A stretch of 64,000 nt of DNA, from NCBI RefSeq assembly GCF_019104725.1, contig NZ_JAHRXF010000006.1:149629-213628 (forward strand), written 5' to 3'. Within the stretch, counting starts at the first letter, position 1; every line of letters starts with the position of its first letter. Shown piece by piece: positions 55,036 through 64,000 of this stretch. The notes beneath the pieces are model-generated. The model did not search any database, was not told the origin of the DNA, and saw nothing but the letters and a program-made list of their open reading frames with translations. The stretch is from Streptomyces corallincola. GTDB taxonomy: Bacteria > Actinomycetota > Actinomycetes > Streptomycetales > Streptomycetaceae. The position numbers were made by a program, and so were the translations under genes.

Positions 55036-56288
55036 GAGGTCCTCCGAATATCGGTCAGGGCGGCCACATCCGCGAGCCGCTCCACGAGTTCGCCGAGATC
55101 GGCGTCGGTCTTCTCACGCCGCGCACGGGACAGCTTGTCCAGCGGCGTCCACGTACCGCCCCGCCGGAAGGAGTCCAGCAACCGCGCCGACCGGCCCAGC
55201 CACGTGTCGATACCGGGCAGCCCGGTCGCCCGGCCCTTCAGCAGGGGCCGCAGATAGCCGAGCAGCACCCGCGTCCCCTCCAGGTTGGCCCGCGCGGTCG
55301 CCAGATTCGACCCGCTGCCGTAGTCCGTACGGCCCGTCAGCTCGAACTGCACCGTGTTCTCCAGGATCTCGTGCGCCCGCAGCCCGGTGTCCAGCGGGTC
55401 CATCCGCTCCCCGGACCAACGGTCCCGCAGCGCGCGCACCGCCGCGTCGAGACGGTCGGCGGGCCTGCGCAGACCGCCCGCCGACTCCCCGTGCCACAGC
55501 CCGTACTCCACCCGGTGGAACCCCGTGAACCCGGCATCGCGCACCCCACCGGCCAGCCCCGCCGTCGTCCCGTTGATCTCCCCGTCGGCGTCCCCGAACG
55601 TGCCGTACGCGGCGCCCATCTCCTCGTACACCAGATGAGCGGGCAGCCAGGCGGCCCGCGCCGCCCCCAGGTCACCCCGGTCCACGGCCGCCTTCAGCAC
55701 GTCGGTCTTCCGCGCCAGCTCCACGGTCCGCGTCCCGACCCACTTCTGATAGGCGAGCGTCGGCGGAATAAGGTCCTGCTGCGTCACCGGCAGCGCGGCC
55801 GGGCCGCCCTCCGCCCTCGCCCCGGTGACGCGCACCGTCGGCCCGGTCACCGCGTCCGCGTCGTCCGGCAGACACTTGAAGGCGTACGACCCGTTCCCCA
55901 ACGTCACCCGCAACGGCCGCTCGGTACCCGGCCCCAGCCCCTCCACCTCGCCGTACACCGCCCCGGTGCGTGCGTCGGTCAGATACACCTCGGCCGCCAC
56001 ATCGGTCGTGTTGCGCAGATCGAACACCTGCCGCCCCGGCACCGGACGCGACCAGCCCATCCCGCAGGCCGACAGCGCCACGTCGATCGCGGTGTGCCGG
56101 AGCCCGTCCCGGGCCACCGGCGCCCTCCCGGCACCACCGGACGAGCACCCCGTCACCAGCACCCCGGCGGCCAGCACGGCCACCGCCACGGATCTCACAC
56201 CGGAACGACGGCGGACGGCGGCCCGGCCGAGAGACGGGCGGGGAACGGATATCGGACCGGGTTCGGCGTCACGCACAGCGTCGGACAC
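55032..56288 (-). CDS. efeO: Iron uptake lipoprotein EfeO
   Basis: EfeO captures iron outside the membrane. The 418-aa precursor has a long N-terminal leader, lipobox VTG-C at Cys48, a cupredoxin-like domain, and an M75 peptidase-like domain with the metal-binding HxxE motif in [14 protein letters not shown]. efeO and efeB are coupled, but the ferrous permease efeU normally found with them is not in the neighbouring sequence. Confidence 0.9.
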   Translation of the reverse strand: MSDAVRDAEPGPISVPRPSLGRAAVRRRSGVRSVAVAVLAAGVLVTGCSSGGAGRAPVARDGLRHTAIDVALSACGMGWSRPVPGRQVFDLRNTTDVAAEVYLTDARTGAVYGEVEGLGPGTERPLRVTLGNGSYAFKCLPDDADAVTGPTVRVTGARAEGGPAALPVTQQDLIPPTLAYQKWVGTRTVELARKTDVLKAAVDRGDLGAARAAWLPAHLVYEEMGAAYGTFGDADGEINGTTAGLAGGVRDAGFTGFHRVEYGLWHGESAGGLRRPADRLDAAVRALRDRWSGERMDPLDTGLRAHEILENTVQFELTGRTDYGSGSNLATARANLEGTRVLLGYLRPLLKGRATGLPGIDTWLGRSARLLDSFRRGGTWTPLDKLSRARREKTDADLGELVERLADVAALTDIRRTS

Positions 56289-56514
56289 GCCAAGCCTCCA
56301 GAAGGTCGTACGAACGAGGCGGCGCCGCTGATCCTAAGCAGCCCCGACCCGCCCGACCGGCCCCCTGACCCTTTCCTGACCAGCGCGGTGCCGAGAATTC
56401 CCCACCGGTTCACCCAGCCGTTCCACCGGAACCCACCCCACGGAGACCGTCACCCCAGCACCGAGACGGCGCCCCCAACCCAGCCCCCACAGAAACCGTC
56501 AGCCCCCAACCACC

Positions 56515-57402
56515 TCACCCCAGCACGCCCGCCAACACCGACGCCGCCCCCGCCACCAGCCCGTCATCGGGAACCGCGTCCGCCACCAGCCGCGTACTCA
56601 GAACCGACAACACCACCGGCGCACCCGAGGGAGTGACGGCGACCCCGACATCGTTCGCGGTGCCGTACTCCCCGGTCCCCGTCTTGTCGGCCAGCACCCA
56701 GTCACCGGGCAGCCCGGCCCGGAACCGCGCCCCACTGGTCGTGTTCGCCAGCATCCACCCCCGCAGCAACGCCCGGTCGGCGGGGGAGAGCACCCGCCCC
56801 AGCACCAGCCGCGCATACGTGGTCCCGATGGCCCAAGGTGTCGTGACGTCCGTCCGGCGCCACGGCTCGGCACTGTTCAGCTCCGGCTCCAGGCGGTCCA
56901 GCCGCGTCACCGGATCACCTACGGAGCGCGCGAACCGAGTGACCGCCCCCGGCCCACCGACCATCCCGAGCAGCAGATTCGCGGCGGTGTTGTCGCTGTA
57001 CGAGACGGCGGCCCCGCACAACTCCGCGACCGTCATCCCCCGCGCGAGATTCTCCGGCCTCCCGGTCACCGGCGCGCCGCCCGCCCGCCGAACGTCCTCG
57101 ATGCCGTAGTACACCCGCCGCCCCAGTACGCCCGGCCCCAGATCCCGCAGCACGGCCCCCACGGCGAGCACCTTGAACGTCGAGCACAGCGGAAAGAGCT
57201 CACCCCCGCGGTACCCGACCCGCACCCCACTGCGGACGTTCCACCCGAACACTCCGAGCCGCGCCCCGTGCTCCCGCTCCAACGCGACGAACCGGGCACC
57301 CACCCCCTCGGCCGCCCGCGCGTTCCCACCGGTGAGGAACGACGCCCCGGAGACGGCGACGGCCCCCGAGGCAGCCAGCAGAGCACGACGTGAGGTGAGC
57401 AC
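56515..57402 (-). CDS. Class A beta-lactamase
   Basis: This serine hydrolase should open beta-lactam rings. Active-site motifs are present: Ser74-x-x-Lys77 (CSTFK), SDN at 136-138 (YSDNTAAN), the Glu174 of the omega loop (LEPELNSAEPW) and KTG at 240-242 (DKTGTGEYG). The N-terminus has a twin-arginine-like SRRALLAASG signal. GTG 57402 is chosen because GAAGGG lies 12 bp upstream and the leader begins there; the frame extends to 57450. No BlaI/BlaR genes are adjacent. Confidence 0.9.
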   Translation of the reverse strand: MLTSRRALLAASGAVAVSGASFLTGGNARAAEGVGARFVALEREHGARLGVFGWNVRSGVRVGYRGGELFPLCSTFKVLAVGAVLRDLGPGVLGRRVYYGIEDVRRAGGAPVTGRPENLARGMTVAELCGAAVSYSDNTAANLLLGMVGGPGAVTRFARSVGDPVTRLDRLEPELNSAEPWRRTDVTTPWAIGTTYARLVLGRVLSPADRALLRGWMLANTTSGARFRAGLPGDWVLADKTGTGEYGTANDVGVAVTPSGAPVVLSVLSTRLVADAVPDDGLVAGAASVLAGVLG

Positions 57403-57552
57403 AACGACACCAGACCCTTCGTAGCCGAAGGAGAAAGCCTGCGCCCGCACGGCACCGGGTAAACCACCGCACCTGCCACCCCGGCCGACGCCCAGGCCCC
57501 CGTCCGCAACCTCGACCGACGCTCAGCCTCCGTCGTCCACTCCGCCCGGCGC

Positions 57553-58728
57553 TCAGCTCTCGCCCACGACCCGCAACGCCCGAGGCCCCCGCTCCACCGG
57601 CTCAGGCAACCGCAGCCCCCCACGCCCCGGCGTGATGTTCCCCAGCACACTGGCATGCCGAGCCCCCGTCCCCGAGGGAAGCGCCCCCGGCAACCCGTGC
57701 ACGGTCAGGAACCCCAGCACCGCGAACGCCAGCGCCTCCTTGGCATCGGAGGGCAGCCCCAACTCGTCGCTGGGACGCAGCACCACACCGGGCAGCTCCG
57801 CGCGCAGCATCCCCATCAGCACCGGATTCCGCGTACCACCGCCGGACACGACGAGACCCGTCACCCCCAGCCCCCGGCAGGCGTCCGCGACCGTCACCGC
57901 CGTCAACCGGGTCAGCGTGGCCAGCACGTCATCGACCCCGGCGCCCGGAAAACCCTCCAACGCCCGCAACAGATACGGCAGATGGAAATGCTCCTTGCCG
58001 GTGCTCTTGGGGGCGCCCCTGCGGTAGTACGGCTCGTCGAGCAGCGCCTCCAGCAGGCCCGCGTGGACCCGCCCCGCCCCCGCCCGACGACCGTCCTTGT
58101 CGTACGCCTCCGCACCCCCGGTGAAGTGCCGTACCGCCGCGTCCAGCAGCGCGTTCGCCGGACCGGTGTCGAACGCCAGCGGCTCGGACCCCGGCGCGAC
58201 CACCGTCACGTTGGCGATCCCCCCGAGATTCAGCGCGGCCGGAACACCGGCCAGCCCCCGCAACAACAGCACGTCCGTCATCGCCACCAACGGCGCGCCC
58301 TGCCCGCCCGCGGCGACGTCCCGGCTCCGCAGATCCGACACGACCGGCACCCCGGTGGCCTCCGCGATCCAGGCGGGCTGCCCGAGCTGCAACGTCCCCC
58401 GTACGACACCGTCCTCGACCCAGTGATGCATGGTCTGCCCGTGCGACACGACCAGATCCGCCGTGCCCCCGCACACCTCACGCACCGCCCGCACAGCCGC
58501 CCCCGCGAACGCCTGCCCCACCCCGGTGTCCAGCGCGCACACGTCCCCCGTCGTCGTGGACGCCGGAGGCAGCGTCGCGCCGATCAGCGCGCGCAGCTCG
58601 TCAGCGTACGGCACGGACAGATGCCCGAGCGTCCGCATCACCAGCACGTCCCCGTCGAACGAGAGGTCGGCGGCAGCCACCTCGATGGCGTCGTACGACG
58701 TCCCCGACATCAAACCGATCACACGCAT
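57553..58728 (-). CDS. anmK: Anhydro-N-acetylmuramic acid kinase
   Basis: AnmK opens and phosphorylates 1,6-anhydro-MurNAc to MurNAc-6-phosphate in cell-wall recycling. The 391-aa protein has the ASKHA phosphate loop GLMSGTSYDAIEV, VVSHGQTMHHW, LGGIANVTVV, FDTGPANALLDA and the conserved VVSGGGTRNPVLM end. ATG 58728 is preceded by GGGAG. The sodium symporter gene upstream on the same strand may supply its substrate. Confidence 0.92.
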   Translation of the reverse strand: MRVIGLMSGTSYDAIEVAAADLSFDGDVLVMRTLGHLSVPYADELRALIGATLPPASTTTGDVCALDTGVGQAFAGAAVRAVREVCGGTADLVVSHGQTMHHWVEDGVVRGTLQLGQPAWIAEATGVPVVSDLRSRDVAAGGQGAPLVAMTDVLLLRGLAGVPAALNLGGIANVTVVAPGSEPLAFDTGPANALLDAAVRHFTGGAEAYDKDGRRAGAGRVHAGLLEALLDEPYYRRGAPKSTGKEHFHLPYLLRALEGFPGAGVDDVLATLTRLTAVTVADACRGLGVTGLVVSGGGTRNPVLMGMLRAELPGVVLRPSDELGLPSDAKEALAFAVLGFLTVHGLPGALPSGTGARHASVLGNITPGRGGLRLPEPVERGPRALRVVGES

Positions 58729-58740
58729 GCGCGCCGCTCC

Positions 58741-58870
58741 CAACGAACCACACGGAACAACGGACCACACAGGCCCACGGAACAACGGACCACAGAGCCA
58801 CGGACCGCAGGGCCACAGCCCACAGAGCCACGGACCGCGCAGGCCCCACAACTACGGAACCGCACGAACA
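58741..58870. repeat. Short degenerate tandem repeats between anmK and the symporter
   Basis: CACGGAACAACGGACCACA-like units (58750s and 58780s) and CAGAGCCACGGACCGC units (58790s and 58820s) recur in an A/C-biased, low-complexity stretch. No gene is supported. Confidence 0.55.
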
Positions 58871-58937
58871 GAAGCCGGAACCGCCCTCCCGAAGCGCCCT
58901 CTCGAAGCGGCCCCGGCACCAGCGGCCCCGGCACCGA

Positions 58938-60524
58938 TCATTCCCGCCCGCTCCCGGCGACGACCCGCCCCCGTCCGGAACCACCCTCGGCCCCGCCACC
59001 ATCCGCCCCGGACGGCGCACCGCCCACCCCGTCCGGCACCCGGTGGAACAGACTCGCCACCCCACCGACCACCAGCGTGACCACCACCCCGATCGGCACG
59101 AGCCACTGCGCCGCGATGGCCGTCGGCACACTCGCCCCGCCCACCGGCACATCGATCTTCACCACACGCACCACGTACGTCATCACGGCCACCGTCACCA
59201 GGAACGCGAGGACGGAATCCGTCTGGTTCGCCCGCCGCACCAACCGCCCCAGCAGGAACGCCCCGAGCAGCGCCCCGTAGGTGTACCCCGCGATGGTCAG
59301 ACCCGTCAGATACACGTTGCCCGTGCTCGTGCTGAACGCACACGCGAACACCGCCATCAGCACCGCCCACACCAGCGTCATCACCCGCGCCAGCTTCAGC
59401 AGCGACTCCTCCGACGGCCTGGACCGGAAGAAGCTGTGAAGGATGTCCGCCACCGTCGAGTTCGACATCGAGTTCAGCGCCGACGACAACGACCCCATCG
59501 CCGCACCGAGAATCCCGGCCACCAGCAGCCCCGAGACGACCACAGGCAGCCCGTGCAGGATGAAGCTCGGGTACAGATTGTCCGCACTGGCCAGCCCCAG
59601 CTCCTGGAAGGACTTCCCCTGGTTGTACGACCAGAGCAGCGCCCCGACCAGTGAGAACGCGGCGAACTGCAGCGTGACGAACACACCGGAGGCGATCATC
59701 GCCTTCTGCCCGTCCCGCAGAGACCGCGTCGCCAGGATGCGCTGCACGATCAGCTGGTCCGATCCGTGACTCGCCATGGCGAAGATGGCACCGCCGACGA
59801 TCGCCGTCGGCAGCGCGAACGGACTGGTCAGCACATGCGCGAGCCCGAAGTCCGTGTCGAACAGCTTGAACTGCCCGGCGTGCAGCGCCCGCGAGAACCC
59901 GTCGCCCCCCACATGCCCGGACAGCACCGTGATCGTCAGCACCGCCCCACCCACATACAGCCCCATCTGAATGGCGTCGGTCCAGATGACCGCCTTGATG
60001 CCGCCGAGATAGGTGTAGACGACGGTGATGACGGTCAGCACCACGATGATCACCCGGTACCCCGCGTGCACCCCGAACTCGTCCAGCAGCAGCTTGATCG
60101 GAATCGCGGAAGCGAACAGCCGCACCCCCTCCGCCAGCAGCCGCGTGAACACGAACGTCACCGACGCCAGCCCCTGCAACTTCAGCCCGAACCGGTCACC
60201 CAGGTACTGGTACGCGCTGACGAACCCGCCCCGCTTGTACAGCGGGATCAGCACCGTCGCCACGACCACCCGCCCGACGACATACCCCAGCGCCAGCTCG
60301 ACGTTCCCGAACCCCTGCCCGCTGTACGCACCACCGGGCACGCTGATCACGGTGAGCACACTGGTCTCGGTGGCCACCACCGAGAACGACACCGTCCACC
60401 AGGGCATATGGCCCTCGCCGACGAAATAGTCCTTCGACGTCTTCTGCCGCCCTGCCAGCCGCAGTCCGATCACGGCGATCGCCACCAGATAGACGACGAC
60501 CACCACGAGGTCGAGTTGGCGCAC
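58938..60524 (-). CDS. Sodium:solute symporter (SSS family)
   Basis: The 528-aa transporter has about 13 membrane helices with the SSS signature region (GRQKTSKDYFVGEGHMPWWTVSFS, LGDRFGLKLQ, SALNSMSNSTVADI). Relatives carry sialic acid, sugars or other solutes. Its position beside anmK and an RpiR regulator suggests an amino sugar such as anhMurNAc or MurNAc. GTG 60524 follows AGGAGTGACT; the upstream frame is a shadow. Confidence 0.87.
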   Translation of the reverse strand: MRQLDLVVVVVYLVAIAVIGLRLAGRQKTSKDYFVGEGHMPWWTVSFSVVATETSVLTVISVPGGAYSGQGFGNVELALGYVVGRVVVATVLIPLYKRGGFVSAYQYLGDRFGLKLQGLASVTFVFTRLLAEGVRLFASAIPIKLLLDEFGVHAGYRVIIVVLTVITVVYTYLGGIKAVIWTDAIQMGLYVGGAVLTITVLSGHVGGDGFSRALHAGQFKLFDTDFGLAHVLTSPFALPTAIVGGAIFAMASHGSDQLIVQRILATRSLRDGQKAMIASGVFVTLQFAAFSLVGALLWSYNQGKSFQELGLASADNLYPSFILHGLPVVVSGLLVAGILGAAMGSLSSALNSMSNSTVADILHSFFRSRPSEESLLKLARVMTLVWAVLMAVFACAFSTSTGNVYLTGLTIAGYTYGALLGAFLLGRLVRRANQTDSVLAFLVTVAVMTYVVRVVKIDVPVGGASVPTAIAAQWLVPIGVVVTLVVGGVASLFHRVPDGVGGAPSGADGGGAEGGSGRGRVVAGSGRE

Positions 60525-60629
60525 AGTCACTCCTGAACGACAGCCGGGCGTACGCACACGGTCGCCGTGGTTGATGGACACGGACCAAGTGCAGCGAGTA
60601 TCGGAAGGCGAACGTCCGCATGTCAACAA

Positions 60630-60686
60630 GTAACTTCACGAAACAGAGAACGTAACTTTTTGACGCACCCGCCCGCCCCGCATAAT
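60630..60686 (+). promoter_or_regulatory. rpiR promoter with direct-repeat operator
   Basis: GTAACTT occurs at 60630-60636 and 60652-60658, 22 bp apart (two helical turns), just before TTGACG (60660-60665) and CATAAT (60681-60686), a -35/-10-like pair with a 15-bp spacer. The repeats are candidate RpiR sites serving both divergent genes. Confidence 0.6.
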
Positions 60687-60716
60687 CTGACGGCCACCCC
60701 GCAGGAGGGAACGCGC

Positions 60717-61667
60717 ATGCCACCCAGACCCCCGACCGGCACTCCCGGCCCCACCCCCCGGGACACCGAAGCCCCAGACGCCGACGCCCTCGCCCGCATC
60801 CGCGCCGCCCTCCCCGCCCTGCCCCCCTCCGAACGCCGGGTCGCCGAAACCGTCCTCACCGACCCCGCCCAGGCCGCCGAACTCTCCATCAGCGCCCTCG
60901 CCGAACGCGCGACCACCTCCGTCGCCACCGTCATGCGCTTCTGCCGCACCACGAAATTCGAGAACTACCCCCGCCTCCGCCTCGCCCTCGCCGCCGCAGC
61001 CGCCCGCGAGGACGCCCGCGCCAGCGGCGAACGCCCCGCCCCCGGCACCGACATCAGCGCCACCGACCCCCTCGACGAGATCGTGCGCAAGATCGTGTAC
61101 AACGAGGTCCGCGCCCTGGAGGACAGCGGAGCCGCACTCGACATCACGGCACTCGGCCACGCCGTGGACGCCGTCGCGGCAGCCCGGCGCATCGACATCT
61201 TCGGCGTCGGCGCCAGCGCCTTCGTCGGCCAGGACCTCCACCAGAAACTGCACCGCATAGGCCGTACGGCCTTCATCTGGACCGACCGCCACGCCGCCCT
61301 CACGGCAGCGGCCCTCCTCGGCCCCGCCGACGTCGCCCTCGCCATCTCCCACTCCGGTGAGACCGAGGACACGATCGAGCCCCTCCAGGCCGCAGCCGAA
61401 CGAGGGGCCACCACGATCGCCCTCACCAACGTCCCCACGTCCACCCTGGCCACACAGGCGGACCTCACCCTCACCACCCGCGCCCGCGAAACCCCGTTCC
61501 GCTCCGGCGCAACCGTCAGCAGAATCGCCCAACTCGCCCTCATCGACTGCCTGTTCGTCGGAGTGGCCCAACGCTCCTACGACGAGACGACCGCCGCCCT
61601 CCAGAAGACCTACCAAGCCGTCCAGCAACGCAGGCGCCCCCCGGCCCCCCGCCGCCCGACCACCTGA
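60717..61667 (+). CDS. MurR/RpiR-family transcriptional regulator
   Basis: This 316-aa regulator has an RpiR helix-turn-helix (LPPSERRVAETVLTDPAQ and ISALAERATTSVATVMRFCR, about 35-90) and a SIS sugar-phosphate-binding domain (RIDIFGVGASAFVGQDL, VALAISHSGETEDTIE, GATTIALTN). Ligand is probably an amino-sugar phosphate, consistent with AnmK. ATG 60717 follows AGGAGGG. Confidence 0.9.
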   Translation: MPPRPPTGTPGPTPRDTEAPDADALARIRAALPALPPSERRVAETVLTDPAQAAELSISALAERATTSVATVMRFCRTTKFENYPRLRLALAAAAAREDARASGERPAPGTDISATDPLDEIVRKIVYNEVRALEDSGAALDITALGHAVDAVAAARRIDIFGVGASAFVGQDLHQKLHRIGRTAFIWTDRHAALTAAALLGPADVALAISHSGETEDTIEPLQAAAERGATTIALTNVPTSTLATQADLTLTTRARETPFRSGATVSRIAQLALIDCLFVGVAQRSYDETTAALQKTYQAVQQRRRPPAPRRPTT

Positions 61668-61685
61668 GACCCCCCGCTCACCACC

Positions 61686-62459
61686 TCAGGACGCCAACCG
61701 CTCCCGGTCACCCATCACGATCACCGGACGCGCGGCCGGGTCCAGCGTCCGCAGCAGCGTCTTCATCCCGGCCTCCGGCACCGTCACACACGCCGACGTG
61801 CCGTCCCCGTGGTCCATGTGCAGCCAGATCCCGCCCCCCTTCTCCACCCCGTCCGGCCGACTCCAGTCGAACGGTGCCACACCCCGCAGCCGGTTGTAGT
61901 CGATGGCGATGACGTAATCGAAGTCGTGCGCGTGCTCCTCCTCCGGCAGCAGCATCGTCGAATACGCGTTGTCGTCGTACCAGTACGGCAGCCGACTCCC
62001 CGGGTCCGCCAACGACCCACCCGCGTCCGTCAGACCGAACACCCCCACCGGACTGCGGTCGTCGTCCAGCCGATGATCGGTCGTCCAGCCCAGCTTCCCG
62101 TTGTGCGCCGGCCAGCTCGCCGTACGCTCCCACGTCGCACCCTGCTTCTGATACAGGACGGCAAGCCCCTCCGCCGAATCCCGCTCGTCCCCGTACACCA
62201 CCACGGCCTGCCGGGTCGAAGCCGGAACCTGCTTCCACAACCGGTCCCCGACCCCCGGAAGCCGATCACCCACCTTGGACCGAGCCGCGGCCGAGGCCGC
62301 CCCCGGCGCCCCACCCGGAGTCTTCCGCTCCACTGACGGAGCACACGCCGACGACACCGCCAGCAACATCCCACACGCCACCACCGCCCCGATGGCATGC
62401 CGCACCCGCCCCCACCGCACACCCCGAGACCCGGCCAGTTTCTCTTCGCGTATCTGCAT
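61686..62459 (-). CDS. L,D-transpeptidase-like (YkuD) lipoprotein
   Basis: This 257-aa precursor has a lipobox-like AVSSA-C at Cys39 and a YkuD-type catalytic domain: PVGVFGLTDAGG, then IWLHMDHGDGTSACVTVP with His214/His217 and candidate nucleophile Cys224. Such enzymes form 3-3 peptidoglycan cross-links or attach proteins; distant members only have the fold. The usual SHGCI-type motif is relaxed to TSACV, so activity is less certain. ATG 62459 is the first start in agreement with the signal. Confidence 0.8.
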   Translation of the reverse strand: MQIREEKLAGSRGVRWGRVRHAIGAVVACGMLLAVSSACAPSVERKTPGGAPGAASAAARSKVGDRLPGVGDRLWKQVPASTRQAVVVYGDERDSAEGLAVLYQKQGATWERTASWPAHNGKLGWTTDHRLDDDRSPVGVFGLTDAGGSLADPGSRLPYWYDDNAYSTMLLPEEEHAHDFDYVIAIDYNRLRGVAPFDWSRPDGVEKGGGIWLHMDHGDGTSACVTVPEAGMKTLLRTLDPAARPVIVMGDRERLAS

Positions 62460-62720
62460 GCCCAAAACCCTGCGACCACGCCGCGCCCTCCGCACCCGGA
62501 CAGAGCATGTGGCGTAACCCACCACCCCACCGAAGGGCTGCCCGCTCCCGCCACATCGCCCGACAACCCCAACCACCGCGAAAGCCGCGCACACTCCCCG
62601 AGGCACAACCCCGAACGCCACCGGAAGAACAACTCAAAGGTAAATGAGGTCAGTTGACGGCATTTCATGGAGTAGCGGACAAAGAGAGCGATGGCGCGGG
62701 AATCGTTGCCGAGCATCCTG

Positions 62721-63587
62721 TCACAGGACGCTCGTCAGCTCGTCGAACATGCGCTCTGTGTGCTTCAGGACGGACACATGCCCTTCGTTGGGCCTGAAGC
62801 CGAAAATGGCTCCCGGAATGTGCTTGGCCAGCCATTGGCCGTGGGGGCCTGGGACCAGCAGATCTTCGTCACCCTGCCACACGAAGACGGGTACCCGAAT
62901 GTCCTTCGGTGTGAACCCCCAGGGCCGGGAGAAGGCCAGTAGATCGTCTAGCCACCCGTCAATGCCCGAGGCCAGACCGCCTTGGAAGGCGTCGATCATG
63001 TCCTCGCCGAGTTCACCTTCGAAGGCAGACTGGTCGGCTGGGGAGAGCATGCTCCTCACGGCCTCGCCCAGAACGTCCCGGCCGGCAGCGCCCAGTGCCG
63101 CAGCCATACTCTCAAGGGCGGGGCGCAGGGCTCCCTCCCCCGCAAAGGCGAGTTCCCACTGCTGGCGGCTGGCTTCACCCCGTCCCGCCTGGAAGTCCAG
63201 GTCTGGTTGGTCGCTGGGACCCACTCCGGCGATGGTGAGGACCGCAGCGACTCGTTCTGGCATGGCCTGGGCTGCCGCCAACGCGTGCGGTCCGCCTCCG
63301 GAAAGGCCGACCATGACCGTCTGGGACAGGCCGAGCCGGTCCATGATCTCTTCCGTGTCGTTGGCGGCGTCAGCAACCGACCGGCCCGGCGCGCGCGACG
63401 ACCCGCCGTAACCGGGACGGGCGTACGACACCACACGCAGCCCTCGCGCGTGGGCCTCCCGCTCGATGCCGCGCGGAGCCAGGCCGGCACCCGGGGTCAT
63501 GGAGTGATAGATGAGCGGAAATCCGTTCTCCGGGCCGGAAACGGTCACCTCGACCAGTCGGCCGTCATTCAACGTGATGGTGCTCAT
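62721..63587 (-). CDS. Alpha/beta hydrolase
   Basis: The 288-aa protein has the hydrolase elbow VGLSGGGPHA (G-x-S-x-G), RPGYGGSSRAPG, the acid in WQGDEDLLVPGPH and catalytic His in NEGHVSVL. ATG 63587 follows GAAGGG. No substrate is indicated. The codon bias is weaker than in most neighbours, so it may be acquired. Confidence 0.82.
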   Translation of the reverse strand: MSTITLNDGRLVEVTVSGPENGFPLIYHSMTPGAGLAPRGIEREAHARGLRVVSYARPGYGGSSRAPGRSVADAANDTEEIMDRLGLSQTVMVGLSGGGPHALAAAQAMPERVAAVLTIAGVGPSDQPDLDFQAGRGEASRQQWELAFAGEGALRPALESMAAALGAAGRDVLGEAVRSMLSPADQSAFEGELGEDMIDAFQGGLASGIDGWLDDLLAFSRPWGFTPKDIRVPVFVWQGDEDLLVPGPHGQWLAKHIPGAIFGFRPNEGHVSVLKHTERMFDELTSVL

Positions 63588-63898
63588 GGGGCTGTGCCCT
63601 TCGGAAGATCCAATGAATGCTGCTCGGTAGTACTGCCAAAGATGACCGCACACCTACGGTCATCACGTATGTCCGGGAGCTCTGGGTTCAACGAAGCTCA
63701 TGATGGGGTGCGCACAGCGGGTGGGCGAGAAGCATGCCGGAGCTTGCGTCGGCCTACCGCCTTCGTGCTGGCCATGTCCTCCAGCGATCGGACGTCAGCA
63801 TTCATTTTGATGGTATGGAGGTGTGTGTGCTGTCTTTTGTGGGAGTCAGATATTTCCTGGGCTCAGCCCGCAAAACGTGCCTTGTCTGTAGGTGCCGG
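63588..63898. other. Lower-GC non-coding stretch at the right edge
   Basis: No supported gene. An ATG at 63734 opens a frame that runs to the window end without a stop, but its third positions are not G/C-biased and it has no ribosome site. Confidence 0.45.
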
Positions 63899-63997
63899 AA
63901 TTCACGGAGTGAATTTCTTGAGGGTGTGTCACGGAGTGACGCGCCCTCGGGGTTCGATTCGCGGAGCGGATCGCAGGGCCGGAACGGAGTTCCGGCC
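63899..63997. repeat. Array of four hairpins, each with a GGA loop
   Basis: Stem pairs are 63899-63905/63909-63915 (7 bp), 63920-63932/63936-63948 (13 bp with two G-T wobbles), 63955-63962/63966-63973 (8 bp, one wobble) and 63977-63985/63989-63997 (9 bp, perfect). Every loop is the triplet GGA closed by C-G. The stems differ in sequence, so the shape, not the sequence, is repeated. Confidence 0.8.
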
Positions 63998-64000
63998 ATT

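Noticed and set aside
56320..56345. Iron-box (DmdR/IdeR) upstream of efeO
   Set aside because: Only a TTAGGAT-like half-site on the minus strand; the palindromic partner is absent.
62644..62720. Possible transposase remnant (minus-strand reading near 62640-62700)
   Set aside because: The translated text looked element-like at first but matches no transposase motif I can name.
63734..64000. Open frame running to the window end through the GGA hairpins
   Set aside because: No third-position G/C bias and no ribosome site; repeated R-S-E/R-S-D text is a by-product of the hairpins.
63899..64000. Chromosome telomere
   Set aside because: The GGA-loop hairpins resemble Streptomyces telomeric palindromes, but the window simply ends here, and no telomere consensus or terminal gene content can be confirmed.

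Overview
The window is high-GC actinobacterial DNA and almost certainly Streptomyces. The GC content is above 70% with strongly G/C-ending codons. It carries a snapalysin gene (snpA) with a divergent LysR regulator, a Dyp-peroxidase/EfeO iron locus, conserved Streptomyces hypothetical proteins, and very rare TTA codons. No tRNA, rRNA or CRISPR array was seen.

Layout. 0-7.4 kb: a Mg2+ P-type ATPase, an LCP cell-wall ligase, tatA, tatB, a second TatA-like protein and a voltage-gated ion channel. 7.4-14.6 kb: two divergent transcription units, namely a DUF6745 protein with a small partner (minus) and the five-gene STM4015-STM4014-STM4013-STM4012-STM4011 operon (plus). The gap between them carries two back-to-back promoter-like signals resembling the DNA-damage (RecA-NDp/PafBC) consensus. 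14.6-18.3 kb: two small hypothetical proteins, a TolB-like propeller and a divergent MetRS paralogue. 18.3-29.3 kb: a sugar-uptake and glycosidase locus (ABC transporter, GH38 alpha-mannosidase, GH2 beta-galactosidase) with a LacI regulator and a striking four-unit operator. 29.3-32.9 kb: a hydrolase, a methyltransferase, a propeller-like protein, and a scar of gene decay with IS5-type transposase fragments and a beheaded VOC gene.

32.9-43.5 kb: ten co-directional, mostly overlapping or abutting genes that look like a RiPP-type biosynthetic cluster. They are a 55-residue putative precursor peptide, a radical SAM/SPASM enzyme, two NodU/CmcH carbamoyltransferases, a PhyH-type dioxygenase, an MFS exporter, a CPYC thioredoxin-reductase-like oxidoreductase, an SGNH hydrolase and two small proteins. 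I do not recognise it as any described cluster.

43.8-64 kb: a questin-oxidase-like protein, snpR/snpA, a hydrolase split by an in-frame amber codon, an OmpR/histidine-kinase pair, two small secreted proteins, a large secreted phosphoesterase, efeO-efeB, a class A beta-lactamase, a cell-wall-sugar module (anmK, a sodium symporter, an RpiR regulator), an L,D-transpeptidase-like lipoprotein, another hydrolase, and at the right edge a run of four DNA hairpins that all share a GGA loop.

The most interesting systems are the putative carbamoylated-peptide cluster (32.9-43.5 kb), the STM401x operon with its damage-type promoters (7.4-14.6 kb), and several unusual DNA architectures: the 12-bp operator array, the 27-bp perfect hairpin, the GGA-hairpin array, and paired TTGC-N8-GCAA promoters.
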